52,818 nt of DNA from Lyngbya sp. PCC 8106 (GTDB lineage Bacteria > Cyanobacteriota > Cyanobacteriia > Cyanobacteriales > Microcoleaceae): the NCBI RefSeq assembly GCF_000169095.1, contig NZ_AAVU01000048.1, positions 1 to 52,818 on the forward strand, given 5' to 3'. A model generated the notes under the pieces. It saw nothing but the letters and a program-made list of their open reading frames with translations. It was not told the origin of the DNA and ran no database searches. Below, piece by piece: positions 33,163 through 42,830 of this stretch (its first letter is position 1; every line of letters starts with the position of its first letter). The position numbers and the translations under genes were made by a program.

Positions 33163-34008
33163 ATGTCTAAACTCTTGTTATTCAAGTCTAAATGTTTTCC
33201 TCGTCGCTGGTTTTATCCTGTACTTTCTGTTTGTACTGCACTAACATTTTGGATTAGTTCACTTCCTGCTGTACAAGCAATTCCGATTGAGAAAATTATT
33301 TTTCATGGTGTAAGAATTCTTCAGCTTTCTACAATTTCTGATCGCCAGGAAGTTGCACTCGGCAAACAGATTAATGATCGCATGGTAGGTCGAGAATTTA
33401 AACTGTATCCGAGTCCAGCTTTAACTCAGTATATTGATTTAATTGGTCAGCGATTAGTTAAAGCGAGTGAACGTCCAGACATTCCCTATACTTTTCAAGT
33501 GGTTAATGATGATCAAGTGAATGCTTTTGCAACCATGGGCGGCTTTGTCTATGTTCATAAAGGGTTGATTTTAGCAGCAGATAATGAAGCCGAACTAGCC
33601 AGTGTTATTGCCCACGAAATTTCTCATATTGTCGGAGAACATTCTCTCAAACAAATGCGTCAAATTGCGATTGCTCAAGGAGTGGCTTCAGCCGCAGGAT
33701 TAGATAATAATTTAGCTGTACAAATTGGGGTAGAGTTGGCATTAAGACGCCCGAAAAGTCGAGAGGCAGAGTATGAAGCAGATCGCTTAGGAATCATTAC
33801 TTTAGGAAAGGCTGGATATGTTCAAAAAGCCGCTTTAGATTTTATGGAAAAATTACTCGGAAGTGGTTCTCCACCCACGATTTTAAGCACTCATCCGGCG
33901 ACTTCAGATCGAATTTATACCCTGCAACAATACCTCGATCCTCGTTTAGCTGAAAGAGGAGTTGGGATGAATAGTGCGGCTTATCAGGAGGTTGTACAAC
34001 GTCTGATG
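33163..34008 (+). CDS. M48-family exported metallopeptidase
   Basis: A 282-residue zinc protease of the M48 (BepA/Oma1-like) type. AAAGGA lies 7 bases before the ATG at 33163; a TTG six bases earlier is a less likely start. A signal peptide or anchor spans about 13-39 (RRWFYPVLSVCTALTFWISS, cleavage near VQA). The catalytic motif is HEISH (His151, Glu152, His155), and the third zinc ligand is Glu203 in SREAEYEAD. Unlike BepA there is no TPR tail. It probably degrades misfolded envelope proteins in the periplasm or lumen; substrates unknown. The stop codon is the last three bases before 34011 (the open frame ends there). Confidence 0.9.
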
Positions 34009-34170
34009 TAATTCCCCAAATCGTCAAGAATAAAGAAGATCTGAAAAGCTTCTTAACATAGAAAAATTAGCAAAAGAGGTCTTCTGTCCGCTACAATAAG
34101 TTAGATTCATAAATGACTCTGGGTCGTAAAATAGAGGGGTTTTGAGTCTAACCTGAATATCAAATATCTT

Positions 34171-35304
34171 ATGAACAGCGATTTGGCGAGCGAACAGAAG
34201 GGAAATATTTTAATTGTTGACGATTTACCGGATAACTTACGTCTTTTGTCAGAGACATTAAGTGATCGCGGCTATGAAGTTCAGTGTGCGATTAATGGAA
34301 AACTTGCATTAATGGCTGTTCAAAATGCACCCCCTGATTTGATTTTACTCGATATTAAAATGCCAGGACTTGATGGCTATGAAGTTTGTGCTGAACTCAA
34401 GTCTCAAGTCAGTACATCAAATATTCCAGTGATTTTTTTGAGTGCTTTAGATGATGTTTTTGATAAGGTTAAAGCGTTTCGCGTGGGAGGAGTAGACTAC
34501 ATTACTAAACCCTTTCAAGTTGAAGAAGTGTTAGCGAGAGTCGAAAATCAACTCACGATTTGTCGGCTACAGAAACAACTACACGCCCAAAACTTAAAGC
34601 TCCATCAACTCAATCAAGACTTAGCTCATTCTAACCAAGAACTTGAACAATTTGCCTATATTGCTTCTCACGATTTACAACAACCGCTACAAACAATTAC
34701 CGGGTTTGCTGAATTACTTCTATCTTTAAAATCAGAAATTATTTTAGAAGAAGAAGCCGACGAATATGTGACTCCGATTTTAGAAGAAGGAATTCGGATG
34801 CAGGGGTTGATAAAAAATTTATTAGAATATAGTCGAGTAGGAACAAAACGTCAAGAACTACAACCCATTGATTGTAATATAATTTTAGCAGAAACTTTAA
34901 AAAATCTTCATCATTCTATTGAAGAAAGTCAGGCAATTATTACTCATAAAACCTTACCGACAGTCAAAGCTGATAAAATTCAACTCGGACAATTATTACA
35001 AAACTTGATTAGTAATGGGATTAAATATTGTCGTCCGGGTATTATCCCTCAAGTCACGATTACAACCGAACAAAAACCCCAAGAATGGATCTTTATCATT
35101 CAAGATAATGGTATTGGTATAAAATCCGATTACTTTGAGCGAATTTTTCAAGTCTTTCAACGCTTACATACTGTTCAAGACTATCCAGGTACGGGTATCG
35201 GATTAGCGATTTGTAAGAAAATTGTTGAACGTCATGGCGGAAAAGTCTGGGTTGAATCCGAGTTTGGTGTCGGGACAACTTTTTACTTTACCCTGCCTAT
35301 TTAA
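34171..35304 (+). CDS. Response-regulator/histidine-kinase hybrid (REC-HisKA-HATPase)
   Basis: A 377-residue cytoplasmic protein. An N-terminal receiver (13-130) has phospho-acceptor Asp61 (LLDIKMPGLDGY) and the conserved Lys (ITKPF). A coiled-coil linker (about 132-160) precedes a HisKA domain with His167 (ASHDLQQPLQTITGF). The HATPase domain shows the N box (NLISNGIKY), G1 (DNGIGI) and G2 (GTGIGLAIC). It has no membrane or sensory domain, so it is likely a phosphorelay intermediate that takes phosphate from another kinase. It sits 18 bases before a PAS-rich hybrid kinase gene, probably in one operon. Confidence 0.95.
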   Translation: MNSDLASEQKGNILIVDDLPDNLRLLSETLSDRGYEVQCAINGKLALMAVQNAPPDLILLDIKMPGLDGYEVCAELKSQVSTSNIPVIFLSALDDVFDKVKAFRVGGVDYITKPFQVEEVLARVENQLTICRLQKQLHAQNLKLHQLNQDLAHSNQELEQFAYIASHDLQQPLQTITGFAELLLSLKSEIILEEEADEYVTPILEEGIRMQGLIKNLLEYSRVGTKRQELQPIDCNIILAETLKNLHHSIEESQAIITHKTLPTVKADKIQLGQLLQNLISNGIKYCRPGIIPQVTITTEQKPQEWIFIIQDNGIGIKSDYFERIFQVFQRLHTVQDYPGTGIGLAICKKIVERHGGKVWVESEFGVGTTFYFTLPI

Positions 35305-35322
35305 GTTTACTTAAAAGTAACT

Positions 35323-37980
35323 ATGAACTCAGAAAACTTAACCATTCAAGCCCTCTCTGAAAAACTAAAACAAACAGAAACTGCTCTTTTAGAAAGTGAA
35401 AATCGCTTTCGAGATTTGTTTCATCTCGCCCCAATTGGCATGGCAGAAGTGTCGCTAGGTGGGCAGTTTTTAGAGGTCAATTCATCGTTTTGTGAGTTTA
35501 TTGGGTACAGTAGAAAAGAACTCATGCAACGGGGATTTAATCAGATTACACACCCCCATGATCGAGATATGAGTATGAACTATTTTTCTCGATTAATTCA
35601 GGGAGAATTTAAGCAATATAACCTCGAAAAACGCTATCGCCACAAAGAAGGGCATTGGGTTTATGGAATTCTACACTGCTATCTGAGACTCGATACAGTC
35701 GGAAATCCATTTTCGGTAATTACACAAATTCAGGATATTAGTGAATACAAAAAAATTGAAGAAGATCTCAAACAGCAGAAAGAATATTTACGTTTAGTTT
35801 TAGATAATATTCCTCAACAAGTTTTTTGGAAAGATACTAATTTAGTCTTTAAAGGATGTAATAAAAAATGGGCTGAATATGCTCAGTTAGAAAGTGCAGA
35901 ATCTGTGATTGGAAAAACAGACTATGATCTGTTTAAAAATTGGGAAGTTGCTGAATTTTATCGCCGTCAAGATCGCCGAGTTATGACCTCTAAAGAACCC
36001 GAGTTAAATGTTATCGCCCCAAAACAAAAACCGACTACCGATGGTAGACAAATTTGGCTAGATATCAGTCGGGTACCGATGCTAGATACTGATGGATATG
36101 TAATTGGAATTATTGGTGTTTTAGAAGATATTACAGAACAAAAAGAGATTGATGAAAAGCTACGACTGACTCAGTTTTCGATTGACAAATCAAGGGATTA
36201 TGTGCTGTTTACTGATATCAATGCTCGTTTTTTTTATACCAATGAAGCGGCGACAAAAACCCTCGGATATTCTCGGGATGAATTTCTGCAAATGCAAGTG
36301 AAGGATATTGATCCGAATGCGTCTGAAAATCAATGGTCTATCTCTTGGGAAAATTTAAGACAACAGGGTTCATTCACCTTTGAATCTATTCATAAAATGA
36401 AGACAGGTGAACATATTAGCGTTGAAATTACTTTAAGTTATTTAGAATATAATAATAAAGAATATGGTTGTGCTGTGGTGCGAGACATTAGCGAACGCAA
36501 ACACACTGAAATTGTCTTACAACAAGCAAAAGAAGCCGCAGAAGCCGCCAACCGTTCTAAAAGTGAATTTTTAGCCCGAATGAGTCACGAACTTCGTACA
36601 CCGTTAAATGCAATTTTGGGTTTTACTCAACTGATGAATCGTGATTTGAAACGGAAACAATCAGTTTTACTTCAAGATCATCAAGAACATTTAGAAATTA
36701 TTGGTCGAAGTGGCGAACATTTATTAAATCTGATTAATGATGTTTTGGAAATGTCTAAAATTGAAGCGGGTCAGATTTCGCTCAATTCTGCACATTTTGA
36801 CTTGCTTAAACTGCTTCATTGTCTGCGAGATATGTTAGAGTTAAAAGCTCAATCAAAAGGATTAAAATTACTGTTTGAGATTGACTCCGATGTTCCTCAG
36901 TATATTCAAACTGATGAAAGTAAACTCCGTCAAGTTTTAATTAATTTATTGGGAAATGCGATTAAATTTACAGATGCAGGCTGTATTATTTTACGGACTA
37001 AAACCGTTAAAAATTCAAAAGCTAACAGGCTAATTTTTGAAGTGGAAGATACAGGATACGGTATTTCTCCAGAAGAACTTCAATATGTTTTTAAACCCTT
37101 TATTCAAACGGAAACCGGACGAAAATCTCAACAGGGTACGGGTTTGGGTTTATCCATTAGCCAAAAATTTATCAAGCTTATGGGAGGAAAAATTACGGTT
37201 AGTAGTCAATTGGGTCAGGGAACTTGCTTTAGATTTAATATTAATTTTAAACCCGCTAATACTTCTCACATCCCTTCAAAAACTGCGATTAAACAAGTAA
37301 TTGGATTAGCCGAAAATAAACAGAATTATCGAATTTTAGTGGTTGATGACAACTGGACTAATCGACAACTGGTAGTGAAATTGTTGAAACCGCTCGGATT
37401 TGAAGTTCAGGAAGCAGAAAATGGTCAAGAAGCAATTTCAATCTGGGAAAAATGGCAACCCCATTTAATTTTTATGGATATGCGAATGCCTGTCATGGAT
37501 GGGTATGAAGCGACTCAATACATTAAACAACATTTGCAAGGTCAAGCAACCGTTATTATTGCTTTAACGGCTAGTGTTTTTCAACAAGATAGAACGGTGA
37601 TTTTATCCGCAGGTTGTGATGATTTTGTTCGCAAACCTTTCCGAGTTGAAGTGTTGTTTGAAAAAATCTCCAAACATTTAGGGGTAAAATTTTTGTATGA
37701 AGAAACTCCCGATGTTGATGAATCTGGAAATACTCAACTTCCTCAAAAAATGGAGATAACTGACCCCTCTCAACTCACCTCTGAAGTGTTAGCTATAATG
37801 CCTGAAACCTGGATACAAGCCTTGCATCAAGCCGCGACTAAACTCAATAGTAAGTTAATGACTGAAGTTATTGATCAAATTCCTGAAACTCATGCTTCTT
37901 TAGCCAAAATATTAACCCAATTAGTGAATGATTTTAGATATGATGTGATCATCGAATTGACTTCAAAAATCCAGAAATAA
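35323..37980 (+). CDS. Multi-PAS hybrid histidine kinase (PAS-PAS-PAS-HisKA-HATPase-REC)
   Basis: An 885-residue soluble sensor kinase. Three PAS domains lie at about 25-140, 155-272 and 282-393, the first two with PAC tails (GNPFSVITQIQDIS, YVIGIIGVLEDIT). HisKA has His422 (RMSHELRTPLNAILGF). HATPase follows with NLLGNAIKFTD, DTGYGI and GTGLGLSIS. A C-terminal receiver (about 670-785) has Asp719. A helical tail of about 65 residues resembles the tail of the kinase at 45951-49034. No chromophore cysteine or heme motif is obvious in the PAS domains, so the signal is unknown. It is cotranscribed with the upstream REC kinase. Confidence 0.95.
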   Translation: MNSENLTIQALSEKLKQTETALLESENRFRDLFHLAPIGMAEVSLGGQFLEVNSSFCEFIGYSRKELMQRGFNQITHPHDRDMSMNYFSRLIQGEFKQYNLEKRYRHKEGHWVYGILHCYLRLDTVGNPFSVITQIQDISEYKKIEEDLKQQKEYLRLVLDNIPQQVFWKDTNLVFKGCNKKWAEYAQLESAESVIGKTDYDLFKNWEVAEFYRRQDRRVMTSKEPELNVIAPKQKPTTDGRQIWLDISRVPMLDTDGYVIGIIGVLEDITEQKEIDEKLRLTQFSIDKSRDYVLFTDINARFFYTNEAATKTLGYSRDEFLQMQVKDIDPNASENQWSISWENLRQQGSFTFESIHKMKTGEHISVEITLSYLEYNNKEYGCAVVRDISERKHTEIVLQQAKEAAEAANRSKSEFLARMSHELRTPLNAILGFTQLMNRDLKRKQSVLLQDHQEHLEIIGRSGEHLLNLINDVLEMSKIEAGQISLNSAHFDLLKLLHCLRDMLELKAQSKGLKLLFEIDSDVPQYIQTDESKLRQVLINLLGNAIKFTDAGCIILRTKTVKNSKANRLIFEVEDTGYGISPEELQYVFKPFIQTETGRKSQQGTGLGLSISQKFIKLMGGKITVSSQLGQGTCFRFNINFKPANTSHIPSKTAIKQVIGLAENKQNYRILVVDDNWTNRQLVVKLLKPLGFEVQEAENGQEAISIWEKWQPHLIFMDMRMPVMDGYEATQYIKQHLQGQATVIIALTASVFQQDRTVILSAGCDDFVRKPFRVEVLFEKISKHLGVKFLYEETPDVDESGNTQLPQKMEITDPSQLTSEVLAIMPETWIQALHQAATKLNSKLMTEVIDQIPETHASLAKILTQLVNDFRYDVIIELTSKIQK

Positions 37981-37982
37981 TC

Positions 37983-38483
37983 TCAAATTCCATACAACAA
38001 TGTTTTGATATGACGATTTTTTTCATTGTTAAATTCTCGAATAAATTTCAGGCCTATTTTCTCTGCAACACGGCGAGATGCAGGATGATTAGCGGGCATA
38101 TTAATATGAAGATGATCTAATTTTAAAACCGTAAAAGCATAGTCTTTGAGTGCTGTCGCAATTTCGGTTGCATATCCGTTTCCCCAATAGGGATAATGAA
38201 TAATATAACCCAAATCGTTAACCCATTCATTGGCAACTTTTGACTTTAAAATTCCTGCATCTCCGATGATTGTTTCTGTCTCTTTTAAGAGAACTAAATA
38301 ACGACCAAATCCGTTGAGTTGATAACTCTCTAAAGTGCGTTTTATCCAAGCTTCGACTTGGGATTGATTAAACGGTTGTGGCCAATAACTCATGGTTTTG
38401 GGGTCGGATAAAATGCTGATAATGTTATCTAAATCATCCGGTTTATATTCTCTGAGAATAAGACGATGAGTTTGGAGTTGCAT
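37983..38483 (-). CDS. GNAT acetyltransferase (RimJ/RimL type)
   Basis: A 166-residue N-acetyltransferase of the RimJ/RimL-like group (Acetyltransf_3), which transfers acetyl from acetyl-CoA to protein N-termini or small amines. Typical features: the start QTHRLILREYKPDD, YWGNGYATEIATALKDYAF for the acetyl-CoA pyrophosphate loop (about 99-117), and NMPANHPASRRVAEKIGLKFIRE near the C-terminus. Length is normal. It converges with the hybrid kinase gene, 2 bases away. Substrate not predictable. Confidence 0.9.
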   Translation of the reverse strand: MQLQTHRLILREYKPDDLDNIISILSDPKTMSYWPQPFNQSQVEAWIKRTLESYQLNGFGRYLVLLKETETIIGDAGILKSKVANEWVNDLGYIIHYPYWGNGYATEIATALKDYAFTVLKLDHLHINMPANHPASRRVAEKIGLKFIREFNNEKNRHIKTLLYGI

Positions 38484-38506
38484 TATTTTTTATCTCTATT
38501 TTATCT

Positions 38507-38653
38507 CTATTTTTGAACTAAAATATCACCATTTTTTCCACCTGTAACTAAGGTTTGACTATCAGGAGTAAAGGCAACAGGAGGATAAGCTGCTAGAGTT
38601 TTTAATAATTGTCCTAAAGGATGGCGATTGACTGAAGCGTTCTTGAACGGTGA
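38507..38653 (-). pseudogene. Relic of a WD40 blade downstream of the WD40 gene
   Basis: Translated on the minus strand from just after a stop, the segment reads ...HPLGQLLKTLAAYPPVAFTPDSQTL... then VTGGKNGDIL and ends at a stop (38507-38509). The order matches a WD40 repeat (the [hydrophobic]xFTPDSQTLVTGG motif). It has no start codon. It lies downstream of the intact WD40 gene in a different reading frame, so it looks like the decayed C-terminal part of a longer WD40 protein. Confidence 0.6.
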
Positions 38654-38688
38654 TTAGAAGCAACAATCAACTGAGTTTTAACGATCAC

Positions 38689-39603
38689 TTAATGATAATT
38701 CAGCAAATCATCTAAATTCCAGAGTTTAATGGTTTTATCCTCACTCCCACTAACTAATATTTTGGCATCGGGACTAAAGGTAACGGTATTCACAGCCCCT
38801 GAATGTCCAGAAAGCAAATTGAGTAAATCTCCGGTGTTTAAGTCCCGTAACTTAATCAAACTGTCGTAGCCCCCACTGGCGAGAATATGACCATTCGGAC
38901 TAATTTTAACGGAATTCACTGCATAGGAATGACCGGAGAGGGTTCGCAATAGCTTCTGAGTGCGAATTTGCCAAATTCTAATCGTTTCGTCTTTTCCCCC
39001 ACTAACGAGAGTTTCGCCATCTGGACTAACAGTTAAGGTCAACACTCCGCCTGTATGTCCTTCGAGGATGCCAATTAATTCTTCATTTTGTAATTTCCAC
39101 AACCGAATGCTATTATCAGCACCATCACTCGCTAGGATATCCCCTCGCGGAGAGATACTAAAAGTCTTCACCGAACCCGCATGACCCGTTAGCGTCCCTT
39201 TCAGTTGTCCGGTTTCCACATCCCACAACCGCACCGTTTGACTATAACTACTGCTATGACTGATAATCGTTTTAGCATTGGGAACAATGGCAACGGGCAT
39301 AAACCCGGAGTCGAGGCGAGAATAACCCGTGACTAAAGTTCGCAGCAGTTTTCCGTTTTTCAGACTCCAAATTTTGATGGTTCCATCTCCCCCGCCTGTC
39401 GCAAAAAATTCACCATCGGGACTGACGGCGACATTTTTGACTCCAAAGGGATGACCTCCTAAGGTGAGTAAACACTCTCCGGTTTTGAAGTTCCAGACTT
39501 TAATCTTACCGTCTTCAGAGGCACTAATCAGGATTTTTCCATCCGGACTGACTGCGACCGATTTTACACCGTCGGCGTGACCACTTAAGGTAAGATTCTC
39601 CAT
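38689..39603 (-). CDS. WD40-repeat protein (seven blades)
   Basis: A 304-residue soluble protein of seven WD40 repeats, enough to close one beta-propeller. Repeats begin at GHADGVKSVAVSPDG, GHPFGVKNVAVSPDG, a diverged third (SRLDSGFMPVAIVPNAK), GHAGSVKTFSISPRG, GHTGGVLTLTVSPDG, GHSYAVNSVKISPNG and GHSGAVNTVTFSPDA, and it ends in TIKLWNLDDLLNYH. I place the start at 39603, where the ATG shares a base with the upstream stop (TAATG); a longer frame to 39702 would only read through the upstream gene. Proteins of this kind are scaffolds; the partner is unknown. It is last in a three-gene minus-strand operon. Confidence 0.9.
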   Translation of the reverse strand: MENLTLSGHADGVKSVAVSPDGKILISASEDGKIKVWNFKTGECLLTLGGHPFGVKNVAVSPDGEFFATGGGDGTIKIWSLKNGKLLRTLVTGYSRLDSGFMPVAIVPNAKTIISHSSSYSQTVRLWDVETGQLKGTLTGHAGSVKTFSISPRGDILASDGADNSIRLWKLQNEELIGILEGHTGGVLTLTVSPDGETLVSGGKDETIRIWQIRTQKLLRTLSGHSYAVNSVKISPNGHILASGGYDSLIKLRDLNTGDLLNLLSGHSGAVNTVTFSPDAKILVSGSEDKTIKLWNLDDLLNYH

Positions 39604-39896
39604 TATCGTGAGGACTGTTTGCTGATGACTGCCTGTCTGAACCCTAACACAACAAGAATATTTGATAGCGTCAGGAAAACCTCTGCACCCCCATGTAACC
39701 AATCAATATTTGCCAAACTGTCGTGATAGACCATCTTGGCATAGATGCCAGCCGGAATCGTGACTCCCACAAATACTAATGTGCCATAAAATCCAATTAA
39801 TGCCAAACGGGGTGTCTGTCCTGAACGAGTCAGAAACCACAAAAAACCTAAATAGGGAAATAAAGAAAGGGCAAAGAGGGTGTCTTTTGATAACAT
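39603..39896 (-). CDS. DUF3593 membrane protein
   Basis: A 97-residue protein with three predicted membrane helices (LFALSLFPYLGFLWFLTRS, FYGTLVFVGVTIPAGIYAKM, LTLSNILVVLGF). It matches the DUF3593 family of cyanobacteria and plants (SGQTPRLALIGFYGTL, WLHGGAEVFLTLSN). It lies 15 bases after the Ycf49/DUF2499 gene and is coupled to the WD40 gene start (TAATG). Function unknown; these two small membrane families are typically neighbours in cyanobacteria. Confidence 0.82.
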   Translation of the reverse strand: MLSKDTLFALSLFPYLGFLWFLTRSGQTPRLALIGFYGTLVFVGVTIPAGIYAKMVYHDSLANIDWLHGGAEVFLTLSNILVVLGFRQAVISKQSSR

Positions 39897-39911
39897 TGTT
39901 CTCGCTTGATA

Positions 39912-40217
39912 TTACTCTTTAACGGATCGAAAACTGCGCCAGATGTACCAAGCCGCAATACAGAGGGTAATATTCCCGAGTACCGTCATCGCCGCCTGAA
40001 GCGTGACCATCCACTCAAAGGAAGGGGGGTTATCAAAATAATGCCAGGTACAAGCACACATGGCGCTGACGAGGGCGGGTAACATTGCCACCGAAAGTCC
40101 CCACCACGCTTTATTCTGAGTCACTTCACCATACCTCCAAATAAACCAAATTGCGGCCATCCACTCGAGAACACTGGAAACGTGAATAATCCAGGTGGGA
40201 ATTGAAAGTGCGTGCAT
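39912..40217 (-). CDS. ycf49: Ycf49/DUF2499 membrane protein
   Basis: A 101-residue protein with about three membrane helices. MHALSIPTWIIHVSSVLEWMAA and ACTWHYFDNPPSFEWMVTLQA fit the DUF2499 (Ycf49-like) family, present in cyanobacteria and plastid-bearing eukaryotes. The His and Trp residues before the first helix and after the second are the most conserved-looking features. Function unknown. It is first in the operon with the DUF3593 and WD40 genes. Confidence 0.85.
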   Translation of the reverse strand: MHALSIPTWIIHVSSVLEWMAAIWFIWRYGEVTQNKAWWGLSVAMLPALVSAMCACTWHYFDNPPSFEWMVTLQAAMTVLGNITLCIAAWYIWRSFRSVKE

Positions 40218-40389
40218 AATATAATTTTAGCTAAGTTAATCGCCAATTTACTCTGCTATCAATGCTTCATTTATGGTAGTCTAACATCTAAATCTCAACT
40301 GCTGTTTTTTTTGTTTCATCCCGATCGGTTACGGGTTTGGTGTTGAGAATTAACTTCTGGTTTAAAATCTCACAGTCATAAATTTCAAT

Positions 40390-41439
40390 ATGAAAAGGGT
40401 CGTTTGTAGTGGGTATTATGGCAAAGGAAACGGTGGAGATGAAGCATTACTTGCATCCCTATTACAGATGTTACCCCCTTCTGTTGAACCCCTCGTACTT
40501 TCGGGAAACCCCAGCCAAACCCAAGAACGTTATCAGGTGGCTAGCTACGATCGCATGAATGCTTTGGAAGTGTTCAAGGTTTTGCGAGGGGCAGATGCTT
40601 TGATTTGGGGGGGTGGAAGTTTAATTCAGGATGTCACCAGTGCCATTAGCCCTTTTTATTATGGTGGATTAATGGGTTTGGCGCAACAAATGGGCTTGAA
40701 AACAATTGCTTGGGCGCAGGGAATCGGCCCTTTACGACGTTCGATTACCCGTAAATTAGCTCAACGTTGTTTTTCTGAATGTACCACGATTAGCGTTCGC
40801 GATCGCGCTTCGGCGCAGTTATTATCGGACTGGCAAATTCCGTTTACTATCGCCCCCGATCCGGTTTGGGCATTGGACTCTCAACCGGTTCCTGGTTTAT
40901 GGGATTTACCTGCTCCTCGTGTGGCTTTAACGTTGCGTCCTCATCCCCAATTGACTCCTGAACGTTTAAGTCTTCTAACTGAGGCTTTAGTTTCGTTTCA
41001 AAAAGCAACCCAGGCTTTTATTTTACTCCTTCCCTTTCAACCTAGTCAAGATTTAGCGATCGCCCAACTTTTTCATCGCGCTCTTCCAAATCATAGTCAA
41101 ATTTTGATCCTCGAAGATCCACGTCAACTCAAGGGTGTTTTTCGGGGTGTAGAAATGGTGATTGGGATGCGATTTCATAGTTTAATTATGGCAGCAACAC
41201 AAGAATGTCGATGTTTTGCCCTCAGTTATGATCCCAAAGTCACGCAGTTAATGGAAGAATTAGAATTTCCGGGATGGGAACTCTCCCAACTCCCCTTAGA
41301 TGCAAATGTGATCACAAAAACCTGGCTTGAATGTTATGCTAACGGCGATGCACTCTCAACCGCTAAAATAGAATTTTTAGTCGAGCGATCGCAAATTCAT
41401 CAGGAAGTTTTGCATTCTGCTTTTTGGTCGTTTAACTGA
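40390..41439 (+). CDS. csaB: CsaB polysaccharide pyruvyl transferase
   Basis: A 349-residue cytoplasmic enzyme of the CsaB/WcaK family, which adds pyruvate from phosphoenolpyruvate to a cell-envelope polysaccharide, in other bacteria as an anchor for S-layer proteins with SLH domains. Motifs: CSGYYGKGNGGDEALLAS (7-24), LIWGGGSLIQDVTS (about 72-85), WAQGIGPL, ISVRDRAS, and VIGMRFHSLIMA in the C-terminal half, where the histidine is conserved. Length is normal. It is followed 22 bases later by trmB on the same strand. Confidence 0.93.
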   Translation: MKRVVCSGYYGKGNGGDEALLASLLQMLPPSVEPLVLSGNPSQTQERYQVASYDRMNALEVFKVLRGADALIWGGGSLIQDVTSAISPFYYGGLMGLAQQMGLKTIAWAQGIGPLRRSITRKLAQRCFSECTTISVRDRASAQLLSDWQIPFTIAPDPVWALDSQPVPGLWDLPAPRVALTLRPHPQLTPERLSLLTEALVSFQKATQAFILLLPFQPSQDLAIAQLFHRALPNHSQILILEDPRQLKGVFRGVEMVIGMRFHSLIMAATQECRCFALSYDPKVTQLMEELEFPGWELSQLPLDANVITKTWLECYANGDALSTAKIEFLVERSQIHQEVLHSAFWSFN

Positions 41440-41461
41440 AGTTGATCTGGAGGTATAACCA

Positions 41462-42094
41462 TTGGGAAGAGTTCGAGTTCGTGAACACGTTAATCCCTTA
41501 GCTCAAAAATATCAAGTTCCAATTCATCCGCCCGACTGGACGAAAATTTATGCTAAAGTTCATCAGCCTTTACATCTGGATCTCGGTTGTGGTCGAGGGC
41601 GGTTACTTTGGAATTTAGCGCAAATCGAACCCTGTTGGAACTATCTCGGACTGGAAATTCGAGAACCGTTAGTTGATGAAGCGAATCAATGGCGAGATGA
41701 AGAAGGATTAACGAATTTACATTATTTATTTTGTAATGCTAATAATTCTTTAAAACCGATCCTCGAAACTTTACCTGCGGGGATTTTACAGCGAGTGAGT
41801 ATTCAATTTCCTGATCCTTGGTTCAAAAGACGTCATCAACGCCGTCGTATTGTTCAACCGGAGTTGGTTGCAGAAATTGCCGATTATCTGACAATTAACG
41901 GTGAAGTCTTTATTCAGTCAGATGTTAAAGAAGTCGTTGAACAAATGTGCGATTTATTTTCTGAACATCCCGGGTTTCAACGTTTAGGAAAAGATTGGCT
42001 CTATGAAAATCCCCTTCCCCTTCCCTCTGAACGAGAACGTTCGACTATATCTCGGGGAGAACCTGTTTATCGTGTTTTATTTGAACGGCGTTAA
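41462..42094 (+). CDS. trmB: tRNA (guanine-N7)-methyltransferase
   Basis: A 210-residue SAM-dependent enzyme that makes m7G46 in tRNA. The SAM-binding site is LDLGCGRGRLLWNLA (about 39-53), followed by YLGLEIREPLVDEA. The conserved TrmB motif is QFPDPWFKRRHQRRRIVQPEL (about 121-141). The start is TTG at 41462, supported by a strong GGAGGT ending 7 bases upstream and by the product beginning MGRVRVREHVNPL, the usual TrmB start. It is followed after one base by a secreted-protein gene, so csaB, trmB and that gene are likely one operon. Confidence 0.95.
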   Translation: MGRVRVREHVNPLAQKYQVPIHPPDWTKIYAKVHQPLHLDLGCGRGRLLWNLAQIEPCWNYLGLEIREPLVDEANQWRDEEGLTNLHYLFCNANNSLKPILETLPAGILQRVSIQFPDPWFKRRHQRRRIVQPELVAEIADYLTINGEVFIQSDVKEVVEQMCDLFSEHPGFQRLGKDWLYENPLPLPSERERSTISRGEPVYRVLFERR

Positions 42095-42095
42095 C

Positions 42096-42656
42096 ATGAA
42101 AAAGTTTTCGACTTTAATGACTGTATTTTTGCTAACAGAAACTACCTTTTTTCTCGGATTATCGACGGCTTTAGCCTTAAATACTGTTGCTTTATCCTCA
42201 CGTTTAGAGTCTCAAATTTCTCAAAATTTTGATTTATTCAACTCGGAAGGATTTGGAGAATTGAAAATTGGTTTAACCGCAGCCGAAGTCACGCAAACCC
42301 TCGGAGAAGTCGAAAGCAAAGGAGAACAACAATTTTGGGGGGCGGATGGTTTGTATCATCAAAACTGGAATTATCCCCAACAAGGAATTACCTTAAATAT
42401 GGCAGCCGAAACCGAAGAAGGTTCTGCTATTGTTAGTTCTATTCGAGTTCAAGCCCCTTCTCAACTCAAAACTAGGCGAGGTGTTGGTATTGGAGATTCT
42501 TCAGCAAAAGTTAAACAAGCCTACGCCCCAGAAGAAGATGCAGCCGCCCCAATTTCTTCTGATTATTTCGTCGCTGGTTCGGTTTATGGAGGGTTGATTT
42601 TTGAGTTTCAAAATAATCAAGTCAAGGAAATGTTTTTAGGGGCAGTGGCGGAATAA
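42096..42656 (+). CDS. Exported protein of unknown function
   Basis: A 186-residue protein whose ATG at 42096 lies one base after the trmB stop. A signal peptide is visible (MKKFSTLMTVFLLTETTFFL, cleavage about residue 26-30). The mature part begins with a Ser/Gln-rich region, then FGELKIGLTAAEVTQTLGEV (a SmpA/OmlA or BLIP-like beta-lactamase-inhibitor-type pattern), GIGDSSAKVKQAYAPEE as a second copy of that pattern, and ends in a beta strand. The double motif suggests a small two-repeat fold in the periplasm. Family not firmly recognised. Confidence 0.8.
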   Translation: MKKFSTLMTVFLLTETTFFLGLSTALALNTVALSSRLESQISQNFDLFNSEGFGELKIGLTAAEVTQTLGEVESKGEQQFWGADGLYHQNWNYPQQGITLNMAAETEEGSAIVSSIRVQAPSQLKTRRGVGIGDSSAKVKQAYAPEEDAAAPISSDYFVAGSVYGGLIFEFQNNQVKEMFLGAVAE

Positions 42657-42830
42657 AAGTCCACGAGAACATTGCTTTGAGGGGGAGACTCATCACCAAG
42701 ACACAAAGCAAGCGAATCTCTGTATCTTAAGTATTTTTTATTCTTTATAATCCTCTGTAGAGTTTACTATACATCAAGTAAAACATAAGCTATAGTATCT
42801 AGGTTCAGTTCTTTAAATCATCACTCAATT

